Part shown: piece by piece, positions 1 to 8,146 of the stretch | Layout of the letters: each line of letters opens with the position of its first letter | Position numbering within the stretch: position 1 is the stretch's first letter | Program-made: the position numbers and the translations under genes | Notes under the pieces: generated by a model | What the model was told of the DNA's origin: nothing | Databases searched by the model: none | What the model saw: the letters and a program-made list of their open reading frames with translations, nothing else | Assembly: GCA_000431215.1 (NCBI GenBank) | Contig: HF985561.1 | Coordinates: forward strand, 40,995-104,994 | Direction of reading: 5' to 3' | Source: Prevotella sp. CAG:1031 | Lineage (GTDB): Bacteria; Bacteroidota; Bacteroidia; Bacteroidales; Muribaculaceae | Length of the DNA stretch: 64,000 nt

Positions 1-81
1 CTCTAATAGATTTTTGCGTCGATTTGATAGATTATCGCACGCAATCATTGCAGAATCTAATGCAATCTATCTATTACAGCC

Positions 82-89
82 TATATTTG
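82..89 (+). promoter_or_regulatory. TAnnTTTG -7 promoter element for the large secreted protein
   Basis: TATATTTG fits the Bacteroidota -7 consensus TAnnTTTG and lies 54 bases before the chosen start at 144. I see no good TTG at the expected -33 spacing, so this is a half-match. The leader has no Shine-Dalgarno sequence, as is usual in this phylum. Confidence 0.45.
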
Positions 90-143
90 CACATCATCGT
101 TTTTCACCAACAATTCTCAAAACCTTTCCAAAAACATTACGTT

Positions 144-3100
144 ATGAAGAAGATGCTACTATGCCTTGTGACAGCTCTGGCGGTATCTCCGGCGATGAAC
201 GGACAGCTTCTGGCTCCATCGCGCCCCGGGAATGCCTCCACTGCCTACAACAGTCCTCTGGGCGTCACGGCCAAAACCAATCCGCCGGGCCACAAAGCCC
301 GGGTCAGTGTCGACAGCCGCACGACAGCCGACCCTTCCAGGATCATGCGCCGGGCGACGGACGCCGTTCCCGAACCGGGCCTTCAGCTATGGGGCGTTGT
401 CGGCTACAGCGACCACAATGAGGAAGGCACCATGAATGCCCACCGCGGATTCTATCTCATCAGCGGCGAAGGGCGGTTCACAAAACTCGACGCCATCGAC
501 ATCCCGTATGCCCGCAGTTCAAATTATGGAACAACGCTGATCGGACGCGACTACTATCTCTATTACACTCCCAAATTCGAAATATGGTCGACAAAATCAT
601 GGACAAACACAGGCACGATCGCCGTCGGCAAGGGCTTCAGCAGCTTTGCCACCGCCTACTGGGCTCCTGACGGACTCGTCTATGCCTCGAAAAAAGACGG
701 CACGACCTTCAAGCTCGTCACCCAGAACTATGAATTAGGCACCGAGACCGAGATTGCCACACTCGAGACTCTATGGTTCGCAATGGCTTTCGACAAAGAC
801 GGGACTCTCTGGGGACTCGACAGCTCATGCTCGATCTGGAAAGCAACTCGCGAGGGCACTGTAACGAAGGTTCACGACAAGGTCATTCCCTGCGAGATGC
901 CCGACTACTTCAATTCGATAAGCTCGGCTGTCATCGACAACAGCAATAACACGATGATCGCCAGCATCCTCGGCAACAACACCGACCTTGAGGCAGCCGA
1001 CGACAACGGTCTCACCGCAGGTCTCTACCGAATAGACCTCGCCACCGGCAAAGCCACACTGCTCGTCCACTGGACCTACAACGACGAGGTCCTCGGTCTG
1101 GCATTCCCACTCGGCACCACCCCCGGTATTCCTGCCGACATGGCCGCGCCCGAACTTGACTTCGGATCCGGCTCGCTGACCGGAAACGTGAGCTTCACCT
1201 TGCCCTCGGAAACGACCGACGGCTCGGCCGGAGATGGCGAGCTGACATATACGGTCTATGTCGCCGGCAAAAAAGCCGCCTCGGGCACCGGCGCCTGGGG
1301 TTCTTCGCAGAATGTCAGCGTAACCGCCCCCACCTCGGGCTATAACTATTTCTATGTCGAATGCTCGTCGACAGCCGGAAAAGGCATCGGTGCAGGAAAG
1401 TGGATGTTTACCGGCAAGGATGCTCCTGTGGCCCCGTCGAGCGTCAACGCCCAATTTATGGCAGGGGGCAGCATGGTCATGGTGACATGGAGCAAAGTGA
1501 CCGAGTCGGTCAACGGCGGCTATATCAACCCCGACGAAGTCACCTACACTCTTCGCCGCTACACCGGCCCTGACGACACCGAAGGAGAAATCTGGAAAGA
1601 AAATATCTCTATCACAAGTGAGGCCCGTCCTATGGCCGAGCCTGATCAGATCACCGACTATACATGGGGTGTGACCGCTACCTACGACGGCAAGACATCG
1701 GCCGAGACACGTTCGAACGCGCTGCGCTCGGGATACGTCACTCCGCCCTGGACCTACGACTTCAGCAATGAGGCCGACATCTTCAACACCTTCACGCGAA
1801 TAAACAACAACAGCGACACCGAGTCCTGGAAATACTATTCCAGCGGCTTCGGAGCAAACAAGAACGGAATGGTGTCGGTGCGCCTCAACAAATATCAGGC
1901 TACGGGAGAAGACTGGGACAAATGGCTCGTCTCGCCCAACGTCAAGCTGATACCGGGCAAAGCCTACCGTTTCAACGTCAAGGTCAAAGACCAGAGCAAC
2001 AGCACCACGAGTCCCCACCGCGTCGAGGTGAAACTCGGCACCTCGTCGAGCGACATGGAAACCATGACACTTGACATCGTGCCTCAGCAGGATGTTACCG
2101 GAACGACATGGAAAACCCTCGAGGGTTATATCCGCGTCGACACCGAGAACAAATATTTTGTCGGAATCCACGTCTGCACTCCCGCCAACAACGGCGTCGC
2201 CGTTTCACGCACCATCTACTTCGACGACTTCACGATAGGACTTCCGCAGGAAAGCAGCACTCCCGGCCAGGTAGCCGATTTCTCGGTGACACCGGCCGCC
2301 GACGGCTCTCATTCAGCTACAATCAGCTTCAAAGCTCCGTCGACCGACTTCGCCGGGCAGAATCCTCTCGCATCGCTTGACAAAGTCGACATCTACCGGG
2401 GCGAAGAACTGATAAAGACCTTCGAACACCCCTCGTTCGGGCAGCAGCTCGAATATATCGACAACACCCCCTCATTCGGCGAATACACCTACCGCGTCGT
2501 CGGCTCGAACGAGAACGGCGAAGGAAATGCCATGTCAGCCACGGTGTTCGTCGGTGTCAAGCTTGCCGCATCGCCTGAAAACGTCACTGTTTTCCAGACG
2601 TCAAATCCGGGCGAAGTGACCCTGTCATGGACACCCCCGACAAAAGACATCGACGGCGGCCTTCTTCCCGCAGGAGGTGTAACAGGCTATTCGGTTGTCG
2701 AGCTTCTCGGAAGCGCACAGAACTGGCTTCAGGATGTCGACGCCTCAGTCAACAGCGTAACCTTCAGAGCGATCGAAGCCGATGCGGCTCAGGACTTCAA
2801 ACGCTACGCGGTATTCCCGATAACCGAGAGCGGCACAGGCCGCGGCCGGGCCAGCGAAATCATCGTGGTCGGCAATCCCGACCAGCTTCCCTGGAGCGAA
2901 TCGTTCAACGACGCGGAGTTCCACCACAACTATATGATCGAAGGCACCGGCGGCAACTGGTTCCTGTTTAAAGACGAAGATCTGTCGGGCCTCTCCGACT
3001 GCGACGGCAACAACGGATTCATCGGCATGCAGGCCGAATTTATCGACGACTGGTCAGCTCTGGTTACAGGCCGCATATCGCTCGCCGGCACAACCAATCC

Positions 3101-4730
3101 CTATCTGACTTTCAATACCTACAATATCGTCAACTCACTCGGCACACCCGATCAGAACAAACTCGAAGTTTTCGTAGTTGCTCCGGGAGAAGAGGTCAAA
3201 TGCGTCAAGACAATCGTCATGGCCGACGACTGTGCCCAGCAGGGCTGGAACCGCTTCCTCGTCGACCTCTCGGAATGGGCAGGCCGCGACATACAGCTCA
3301 AATTCCAGGCCACCGCAGTAAATCTGCAATACACCTTCATCGACGCCGTCAAGGTCAATGAGGCCCGCGCCCACGACCTCACCGCCCTCTCAATCACAGC
3401 TCCCGAGAAAATCCGCGCCAACGAAGAATTCAAAGTGCGCGTCAAACTTGAGAACTCCGGTTCATCGACCGAGGGAGACTACTCGATCAACCTTATGCGA
3501 AACGGTCAGCCCGAGGTTACGGCTCAGGGGCGCACCGTCCATCCCACCGAAACAATGTGGGTCGACATTCCTGTCACAGTCGGCGTTATTAACGAAGGCC
3601 CCCAGGAATTCAAGGCCGAAATCGTGCTCGCCACCGATGAATATACCGACGACAATATGACCGGCACAGCTATCTCCAAGCTGGTGCTTCCGAAGCTTCC
3701 CGTAGTCAACAATCCCGTGGCTACGACTGACGGCAACGGCTCAGTTGAGCTTCAATGGGAAAAGCCGACCATCGACCGCACTCCGCGACGCATCACCGAC
3801 ACAATGGAAGCCTACGAAGGCGGCACAAGCGAATGCGACGAATGGATAATCATCGACGGCGACGAGATGCCTGTGCTCGGTTTCGAAGACTTCAGGATGC
3901 CCGGAGTACCCTCCGGTTCAAAACGCTCATGGTTTGTCATTGACGAGAGCGACCCGGCCTTCGGCGACATCGACTCGTTCTATGCCCATTCAGGCAACAA
4001 GAGCCTCGGATTCTTCGGCGTCGACGGCACCTGTGCCGACTGGATCATCTCTCCGCAGCTCTCCGGTCAGGCCCAGCAGGTATCGTTGTGGCTGCGCGCC
4101 TATCATCCCTATGTCAGCGAAACAGTCGAATTCCTCATCTCTGGTGAGAGCAACAACCCGTGGAACTTCACCCGAGTTGCCACCTACGATCTCATCGGAG
4201 CCGACTGGACCGAATATATCATCAATCTGCCTGCCGGAGCCCGCTACTTCGCCATCAAGGGCGCTACAGCCTCCGGGCTGCTCGGAATGCTCGACGACGT
4301 CTCGTATATCCCTCTGGGCAACAGCGCTGTCAACCATCGCGGCTACAATATCTACCGCGACGGCGTGCGGCTCAATGAGTCACCTCTCCGGAAGCCTGCA
4401 TTCAGCCACGCTGTCAGCGGCGATGCCGTAGGCTCAGTCTACCGTCTTACCGCAGTGTATGACGAAGGTGAATCAATTCCTGTCGATGTAACCGTGACAC
4501 AGGCAGCTGCTCTCGGCATGACATCAGCCCCGTCGGTAGCCATCGCCGGAGGCCGCGGAAAAATCACCGTCACCGGTGCCGAAGGCCTTGAGGTCATCAT
4601 CGTGTCGCCCGACGGAAAGATTGTCTACAGCGGCATAGCCTCCGACAACAACCTTTCGGTATCGATCGCCAACCCGGGCATCTACATCGCCAAAGCCGGC
4701 ACAACAGCCGCTAAAGTGACCGTCAGATAA
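144..4730 (+). CDS. Large secreted multidomain protein with fibronectin-like and jelly-roll modules and a C-terminal sorting-type domain
   Basis: A 1528-residue protein. I chose the ATG that gives MKKMLLCLVTALAVSPAMNG, a clear signal peptide; the open frame starts further upstream but adds no signal sequence. After the signal come a repetitive beta-propeller-like N-terminal part (about residues 90-350), then alternating fibronectin type III-like segments and 'choice-of-anchor' type jelly-roll segments (patterns such as WLVSPNVKL and WIISPQLSG followed by Y-F-D-D). The last 70 or so residues look like a type IX secretion C-terminal domain, ending in YIAKAGTTAAKVTVR. It is probably exported to the cell surface; its ligand or substrate cannot be read from the sequence. 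Two broken paralogues lie at 13051-15344 and 15511-17985. A strong terminator follows. Confidence 0.85.
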   Translation: MKKMLLCLVTALAVSPAMNGQLLAPSRPGNASTAYNSPLGVTAKTNPPGHKARVSVDSRTTADPSRIMRRATDAVPEPGLQLWGVVGYSDHNEEGTMNAHRGFYLISGEGRFTKLDAIDIPYARSSNYGTTLIGRDYYLYYTPKFEIWSTKSWTNTGTIAVGKGFSSFATAYWAPDGLVYASKKDGTTFKLVTQNYELGTETEIATLETLWFAMAFDKDGTLWGLDSSCSIWKATREGTVTKVHDKVIPCEMPDYFNSISSAVIDNSNNTMIASILGNNTDLEAADDNGLTAGLYRIDLATGKATLLVHWTYNDEVLGLAFPLGTTPGIPADMAAPELDFGSGSLTGNVSFTLPSETTDGSAGDGELTYTVYVAGKKAASGTGAWGSSQNVSVTAPTSGYNYFYVECSSTAGKGIGAGKWMFTGKDAPVAPSSVNAQFMAGGSMVMVTWSKVTESVNGGYINPDEVTYTLRRYTGPDDTEGEIWKENISITSEARPMAEPDQITDYTWGVTATYDGKTSAETRSNALRSGYVTPPWTYDFSNEADIFNTFTRINNNSDTESWKYYSSGFGANKNGMVSVRLNKYQATGEDWDKWLVSPNVKLIPGKAYRFNVKVKDQSNSTTSPHRVEVKLGTSSSDMETMTLDIVPQQDVTGTTWKTLEGYIRVDTENKYFVGIHVCTPANNGVAVSRTIYFDDFTIGLPQESSTPGQVADFSVTPAADGSHSATISFKAPSTDFAGQNPLASLDKVDIYRGEELIKTFEHPSFGQQLEYIDNTPSFGEYTYRVVGSNENGEGNAMSATVFVGVKLAASPENVTVFQTSNPGEVTLSWTPPTKDIDGGLLPAGGVTGYSVVELLGSAQNWLQDVDASVNSVTFRAIEADAAQDFKRYAVFPITESGTGRGRASEIIVVGNPDQLPWSESFNDAEFHHNYMIEGTGGNWFLFKDEDLSGLSDCDGNNGFIGMQAEFIDDWSALVTGRISLAGTTNPYLTFNTYNIVNSLGTPDQNKLEVFVVAPGEEVKCVKTIVMADDCAQQGWNRFLVDLSEWAGRDIQLKFQATAVNLQYTFIDAVKVNEARAHDLTALSITAPEKIRANEEFKVRVKLENSGSSTEGDYSINLMRNGQPEVTAQGRTVHPTETMWVDIPVTVGVINEGPQEFKAEIVLATDEYTDDNMTGTAISKLVLPKLPVVNNPVATTDGNGSVELQWEKPTIDRTPRRITDTMEAYEGGTSECDEWIIIDGDEMPVLGFEDFRMPGVPSGSKRSWFVIDESDPAFGDIDSFYAHSGNKSLGFFGVDGTCADWIISPQLSGQAQQVSLWLRAYHPYVSETVEFLISGESNNPWNFTRVATYDLIGADWTEYIINLPAGARYFAIKGATASGLLGMLDDVSYIPLGNSAVNHRGYNIYRDGVRLNESPLRKPAFSHAVSGDAVGSVYRLTAVYDEGESIPVDVTVTQAAALGMTSAPSVAIAGGRGKITVTGAEGLEVIIVSPDGKIVYSGIASDNNLSVSIANPGIYIAKAGTTAAKVTVR

Positions 4731-4752
4731 CCGTTCCCTACCCGTATAATCG

Positions 4753-4799
4753 ACCGCGTTCCGCAAGCCTTGCAAAGGGCTATACGGAACGCGGTTTTC
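4753..4799 (+). terminator. Rho-independent terminator
   Basis: ACCGCGTTCCG (4753-4763) pairs with CGGAACGCGGT (4785-4795) in an 11-base stem with a smaller AGCC/GGCT stem inside the loop, followed by TTTT. It ends the large secreted protein gene and also sits at the 3' side of the convergent bile salt hydrolase. Confidence 0.85.
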
Positions 4800-4817
4800 T
4801 ATGTCGTCACCCGGACG

Positions 4818-5876
4818 TCAGACTCCGAAAAGAAACATTAGCGGCTTTGAGTCGCGCATCTCGCCAGCAGCGTCGCCCGAATATATCGCGCCATTTGTCA
4901 GAGTGAGTTTCATGACCTTGTTGCCGGCATTGAAATCAAGCTTTCTTAAATCAATCCAGAAAATATCGGGGCTTAGCGTAGACTCGAAATAATAAACCAG
5001 ATTCTTCTGATCGGCGACAGTGCGCCAGCGGGTCGAGGCGATATTCGGCTGCGACGGGATTGAGATTCCCAGTGGCACCGACACATTGCGCATAACGCTG
5101 AAGACTCCGGCCACAGCCTGACGATAATCAGAGGTCCGGGGCAAAGCCTTGATATAGAACGAAGCTCTCACAAACCTGTCGGATGCCCTGTTGGTACCCG
5201 GCAGCATGACAAGACCGCCGATCTGCTCCCAGTAATCGTCGAGAGTCTGCTGCTTGTCGTAGGTCGGAGAATTGGTCATCACCTGACATTCACGTCCGTG
5301 ATGGATCACGAGGTTGCCGTTGATATATTCAAAAATCGCACTGTTCCCCGTAGGGTCGGAGATAGAAAGATGCAATGTCGATTTCGCACCGTTGGGAAGA
5401 TCGGGATCATCTATCCTGAACAGTTCCTTGCCAAGTTCCTCGACAGCCTCATCAACGGTGGCGAAATTATCGAGCACATATTGTGTCCATATACTCAGCC
5501 CCATGACAGGCCGGTTGTCGTCGGGTCGGTGGTAATCTGATTCCGCCAGAAAAAGCAGATTGGCCACAAGCCCCTTCTCGTTCATGCCGTCGCAGACCCC
5601 GATGTCATATCCGGCAGTCACCACACTGCCGTAGGCCGACGTCCATCTGACAGTATTGTCAGTTTCGGCTCCGCGACGGGACATACCCCTCGGAAAGAAA
5701 TAGATGTTTGAATGCGGATCTTCTTTCCAGTCCATCGTGCGTCCCGTGACAATCATGTTGTCGGGGCCCAGATAAACGGCCCGTGTGCAGGCATCCGCCA
5801 ATCCCGGCAAAGCTGCCGACCCTGCAATAACACACGCCAAAGCGGCGATTCTCAAATACCCTGTTTTGTCAGTCAT
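4818..5876 (-). CDS. Bile salt hydrolase / penicillin-acylase family (linear amide C-N hydrolase, Ntn family)
   Basis: A 352-residue protein with an N-terminal signal region ending at LADA. Processing would expose Cys30 of CTRAVYLG as the N-terminal nucleophile of the Ntn fold. Family signatures follow: TGRTMDWKED (Arg and Asp of the active site), YDIGVCDGMNEKGL, and MTNSPTYDKQ with the family's Asn-Ser-Pro. It would hydrolyse the amide bond of conjugated bile acids or related N-acyl amides in the periplasm or outside the cell. The length agrees with the Bacteroides enzymes, and the protein looks complete. A 442-base piece of the gene, covering roughly residues 7-154, is repeated at 6859-7300. 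Substrate choice between bile salts and penicillin V cannot be settled from sequence. Confidence 0.9.
   Translation of the reverse strand: MTDKTGYLRIAALACVIAGSAALPGLADACTRAVYLGPDNMIVTGRTMDWKEDPHSNIYFFPRGMSRRGAETDNTVRWTSAYGSVVTAGYDIGVCDGMNEKGLVANLLFLAESDYHRPDDNRPVMGLSIWTQYVLDNFATVDEAVEELGKELFRIDDPDLPNGAKSTLHLSISDPTGNSAIFEYINGNLVIHHGRECQVMTNSPTYDKQQTLDDYWEQIGGLVMLPGTNRASDRFVRASFYIKALPRTSDYRQAVAGVFSVMRNVSVPLGISIPSQPNIASTRWRTVADQKNLVYYFESTLSPDIFWIDLRKLDFNAGNKVMKLTLTNGAIYSGDAAGEMRDSKPLMFLFGV
5416..5857 (-). repeat. Direct repeat, copy 1 (inside the intact bile salt hydrolase)
   Basis: This stretch recurs without gaps 1443 bases downstream at 6859-7300. By my own count there are about 15 substitutions in 442 bases (about 97 % identity). 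Both edges are abrupt: sequence before and after the repeat is unrelated in the two places. Confidence 0.93.
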
Positions 5877-6190
5877 ATCAGTATATAAATCAAATTCTTA
5901 TTATCCACAAAAATTGCGACCTCAACACTTTTATAACGTCTGAAGAAAGAAACGGTTTAAATTTTAGCAGAAATTCCGACACGCGCGTTTTGTAATCGAA
6001 AGATAGGGCAAAATCTCAGATTATATTATAACTTTGTCAAGTACAGCGTACATAGGTTCTTCTTTATGAATGATTTAAGCAGCCATAATATAGCAAGCAA
6101 ACTTATTTACACGTTGTATTTCAACACTTTAACTACTTACTTAAGAACTTGAAACTTGAAATAAGTTTAAATCACTTTATTATATATTTT
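5877..6190. other. AT-rich intergenic region
   Basis: About 314 bases without a convincing gene, much richer in A+T than the flanks. A TAACTTTG sequence at 6029-6036 could be a -7 element for the orphan gene at 6191, but it has no clear -33 partner. The start side near 5877 must also hold the promoter of the bile salt hydrolase on the minus strand; I see no consensus match there. Confidence 0.6.
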
Positions 6191-6862
6191 ATGGAATACT
6201 CAACTAAGCGTAAAGGAATAATTATTATAAGTTGTGTTGCAGCTACTGCTATTGTTGGCGTAACCGTACTTTGGGTTATAAATAAATACCGAAATGAAAA
6301 GTTTTTAGATGAAGGAGAGGCGATACTATTTGACGAATGTATGTATGCGTCCTATCCTTTAATCGCTAATTACTCTAATGTGCTATATGAACAGGCAAGT
6401 ATATTTGAGTATAATGCACAACAAGCGAGTGCTATGAGTAGAGATTTAGATGAGTTCCAAGAAAACTTAATTAATCTAAACAGGCCATATATTAATAGTC
6501 GGCGAGATTGGTTTGCTGTATCTATGGAATATAGGATGTTTATAACATCAGTGCCATATAGTTATCTATGTATTAATCCTAAACTTCGCAAGAAAGAATC
6601 TGCCGCCTTTGGTAAGACAATATATTCAGAGAATACTCTAAAAAAATGGGACGAAATGGAACCAGACTCATTAATCCACGCTTGTCAAGAGATAAAAGTA
6701 TGTCTCTCTGAAGCCCTAAGAGATTTGGATAGATATAGAAAGCCTAACCAAGAAATTACTGCATGGCGAGAAATTTCCCCAAATCAAGGGCGAGATTTAT
6801 ATAAAAAGTATAATGAGCGGAAAAACTGGCCTTTTTCGTTTCTTAACAAAAAACAATACTGA
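6191..6862 (+). CDS. AT-rich orphan, predicted single-span membrane-anchored protein of unknown function
   Basis: About 223 residues from MEYSTKRKGI; an upstream in-frame ATG at 6149 is possible, but the positively charged MEYSTKRK before the hydrophobic run is the better start. Residues about 9-29 form one transmembrane segment, so most of the protein would be outside the membrane. The rest is helical and charged, with several aromatic residues. I do not recognise a family. Codon use is strikingly AT-rich (AAA, ATA, TTA) against GC-rich neighbours, which suggests acquisition. The stop codon TGA at 6860-6862 lies within the first bases of the duplicated hydrolase fragment, so the C-terminus was probably set by that junction. 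Confidence 0.6.
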   Translation: MEYSTKRKGIIIISCVAATAIVGVTVLWVINKYRNEKFLDEGEAILFDECMYASYPLIANYSNVLYEQASIFEYNAQQASAMSRDLDEFQENLINLNRPYINSRRDWFAVSMEYRMFITSVPYSYLCINPKLRKKESAAFGKTIYSENTLKKWDEMEPDSLIHACQEIKVCLSEALRDLDRYRKPNQEITAWREISPNQGRDLYKKYNERKNWPFSFLNKKQY

Positions 6863-7300
6863 ACAGCTCCTTGCCAAGTTCCTCGACAGCCTCATCGACG
6901 GTGGCGAAATTATCGAGCACATATTGTGTCCATATACTCAGCCCCATGACAGGCCGGTTGTCATCGGATCTGTGGTAATCTGATTCCGCCAGAAAAAGCA
7001 GATTGGCCACAAGCCCCTTCTCGTTCATGCCGTCGCAGACCCCGATGTCATATCCAGCAGTCACCACACTGCCGTAGGCCGACGTCCATCTGACCGTATT
7101 GTCGGTCTCGGCTCCGCGCCGGGCCATACCCCTCGGAAAGAAATAGATGTTTGAATGCGGATCTTCTTTCCAGTCCATCGTGCGTCCCGTGACAATCATG
7201 TTGTCGGGGCCCAGATAAACGGCCCGTGTGCAGGCATCCGACAATTCCGGCAAAACTGCCGACCCTGCAATAACACACGCCATAGCGGCGATTCTCAAAT
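6859..7300 (-). repeat. Direct repeat, copy 2 (fragment of the bile salt hydrolase)
   Basis: Same orientation as copy 1 at 5416-5857. Together the copies bracket about 1 kb of AT-rich DNA carrying the orphan gene. The layout could come from a partial tandem duplication or from integration of a circle that carried part of the gene. Confidence 0.93.
6859..7300 (-). pseudogene. Truncated bile salt hydrolase (N-terminal half only)
   Basis: The frame keeps the signal region (MACVIAGSAVLPELSDAC from 7283), the catalytic Cys, TGRTMDWKED and DGMNEKGL, then runs off the repeat after EELGKELF into SIVFC and a stop near 6843. About 55 % of the enzyme, including the NSP motif region and the whole C-terminal half, is missing, so activity is very unlikely. 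Substitutions relative to the intact copy are a mix of silent and replacement changes with no internal stop, so the duplication looks recent, or was partly exchanged with the parent gene. Confidence 0.85.
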
Positions 7301-7353
7301 TCCGCCCGATGAAATTTTCAGCTACCCGACAATGATTTCTGATGAATAAGTTG

Positions 7354-7361
7354 TATTTTTG
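7354..7361 (+). promoter_or_regulatory. TAnnTTTG -7 element for the lipoprotein gene
   Basis: TATTTTTG followed by C lies 22 bases before the lipoprotein start. It matches the -7 consensus; the -33 element is not convincing. Confidence 0.45.
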
Positions 7362-7383
7362 CGCGATTAAATATTTATCACAG

Positions 7384-7788
7384 ATGTCAAGGAAATTCTT
7401 TATGACGGTGATTCTGGGCTGCGCGCTTGTTCTGGCGGCCTGCAATCATCTGAGCGATGAGGCAAAAGAGATTGCCGGCAATTACTATATCAGCGAGATT
7501 TCTCAGGACGAGCCTCTTATGGAGCTCAACAAAAACGGCAAATGCAAGATCAGAGCCATCAATCCCGGGGTCCTGACAATGACTGTCGAGGGCAAATGGA
7601 ATGTCGAGGGCAACAAGCTGATTCTTGATCTCGACCCGTCGACTCTGCTCACCGAAGGCGATTCGACCCTCGTCGGAAAAATTGTCGGCCATCAGGAGAA
7701 ACCGATTGTTGACTTCAACGGAATCACACTGACGGTCAACGACCACGGCAGCAACTTCATGTATCATCGCCGGAATGATGTCAAATAA
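7384..7788 (+). CDS. Small lipoprotein, lipocalin-like
   Basis: 134 residues from MSRKFF; the earlier in-frame ATG at 7342 lies upstream of the likely promoter. The hydrophobic run ends in the lipobox LAAC with Cys20 as the lipidation site, so the protein is anchored in a membrane. The remainder has the pattern AGNYYISEI ... GKWNVEGNKLILDL typical of small lipocalin-like lipoproteins of Bacteroidales, in which an early G-x-W/Y motif starts a beta barrel. Ligand and role are unknown. It overlaps the following SUI1-like gene by 14 bases, which points to translational coupling. Confidence 0.75.
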   Translation: MSRKFFMTVILGCALVLAACNHLSDEAKEIAGNYYISEISQDEPLMELNKNGKCKIRAINPGVLTMTVEGKWNVEGNKLILDLDPSTLLTEGDSTLVGKIVGHQEKPIVDFNGITLTVNDHGSNFMYHRRNDVK

Positions 7789-8140
7789 TCGTCAGGGAAT
7801 GGACTGGCGCGATTCTCTGCGTCAGCTGCTCGACCCCGAGCAACAGTCCGACGTAGACGGAGCCGATGAGCCTGTCCAGGCTCCCGCTGAGCCCGTTTTC
7901 GGAGGCAGGAAGCTCGACATCGTGCTCGACAAAAAAGGACGGCGAGGCAAACAGGCCACTATCATCGCAGGCTTCGACACCGACAACGACACCGAGGCTC
8001 TGGCTGTTGCCGCTCGCCTCAAACAATCTCTCGGCACAGGAGGCTCAGCCCGCGGCGGAGAGATTCTGATTCAGGGCGACCGCAGAAAAGATGTAGCGTC
8101 GCTGCTGACAGGGATGGGCTATAAAACGCGCATAATCTGA
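7775..8140 (+). CDS. eIF1/SUI1-family translation factor homologue (YciH type)
   Basis: 121 residues. The C-terminal two thirds (KKGRRGKQATIIAGF ... LKQSLGTGGSARGGEILIQGD ... LLTGMGYKTRII) is a classic SUI1/eIF1 domain; the N-terminal 45 residues are acidic and probably disordered. Bacterial members such as E. coli YciH bind the small ribosomal subunit and influence start-site fidelity; the role in Bacteroidota is poorly known. Start ATGs at 7775 and 7778 are both possible. It lies 6 bases before the helicase gene, so the three genes from 7384 to 11410 probably form one transcript. Confidence 0.9.
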   Translation: MMSNNRQGMDWRDSLRQLLDPEQQSDVDGADEPVQAPAEPVFGGRKLDIVLDKKGRRGKQATIIAGFDTDNDTEALAVAARLKQSLGTGGSARGGEILIQGDRRKDVASLLTGMGYKTRII

Positions 8141-8146
8141 CCGCGG

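Noticed and set aside
825..2171. 448-codon minus-strand frame inside the large secreted protein gene
   Set aside because: Shadow frame; the plus-strand product has a signal peptide and recognisable modules across this span.
6859..7300. A second functional bile salt hydrolase
   Set aside because: The fragment lacks the C-terminal half of the enzyme and reads into unrelated residues, so it is listed as a pseudogene.
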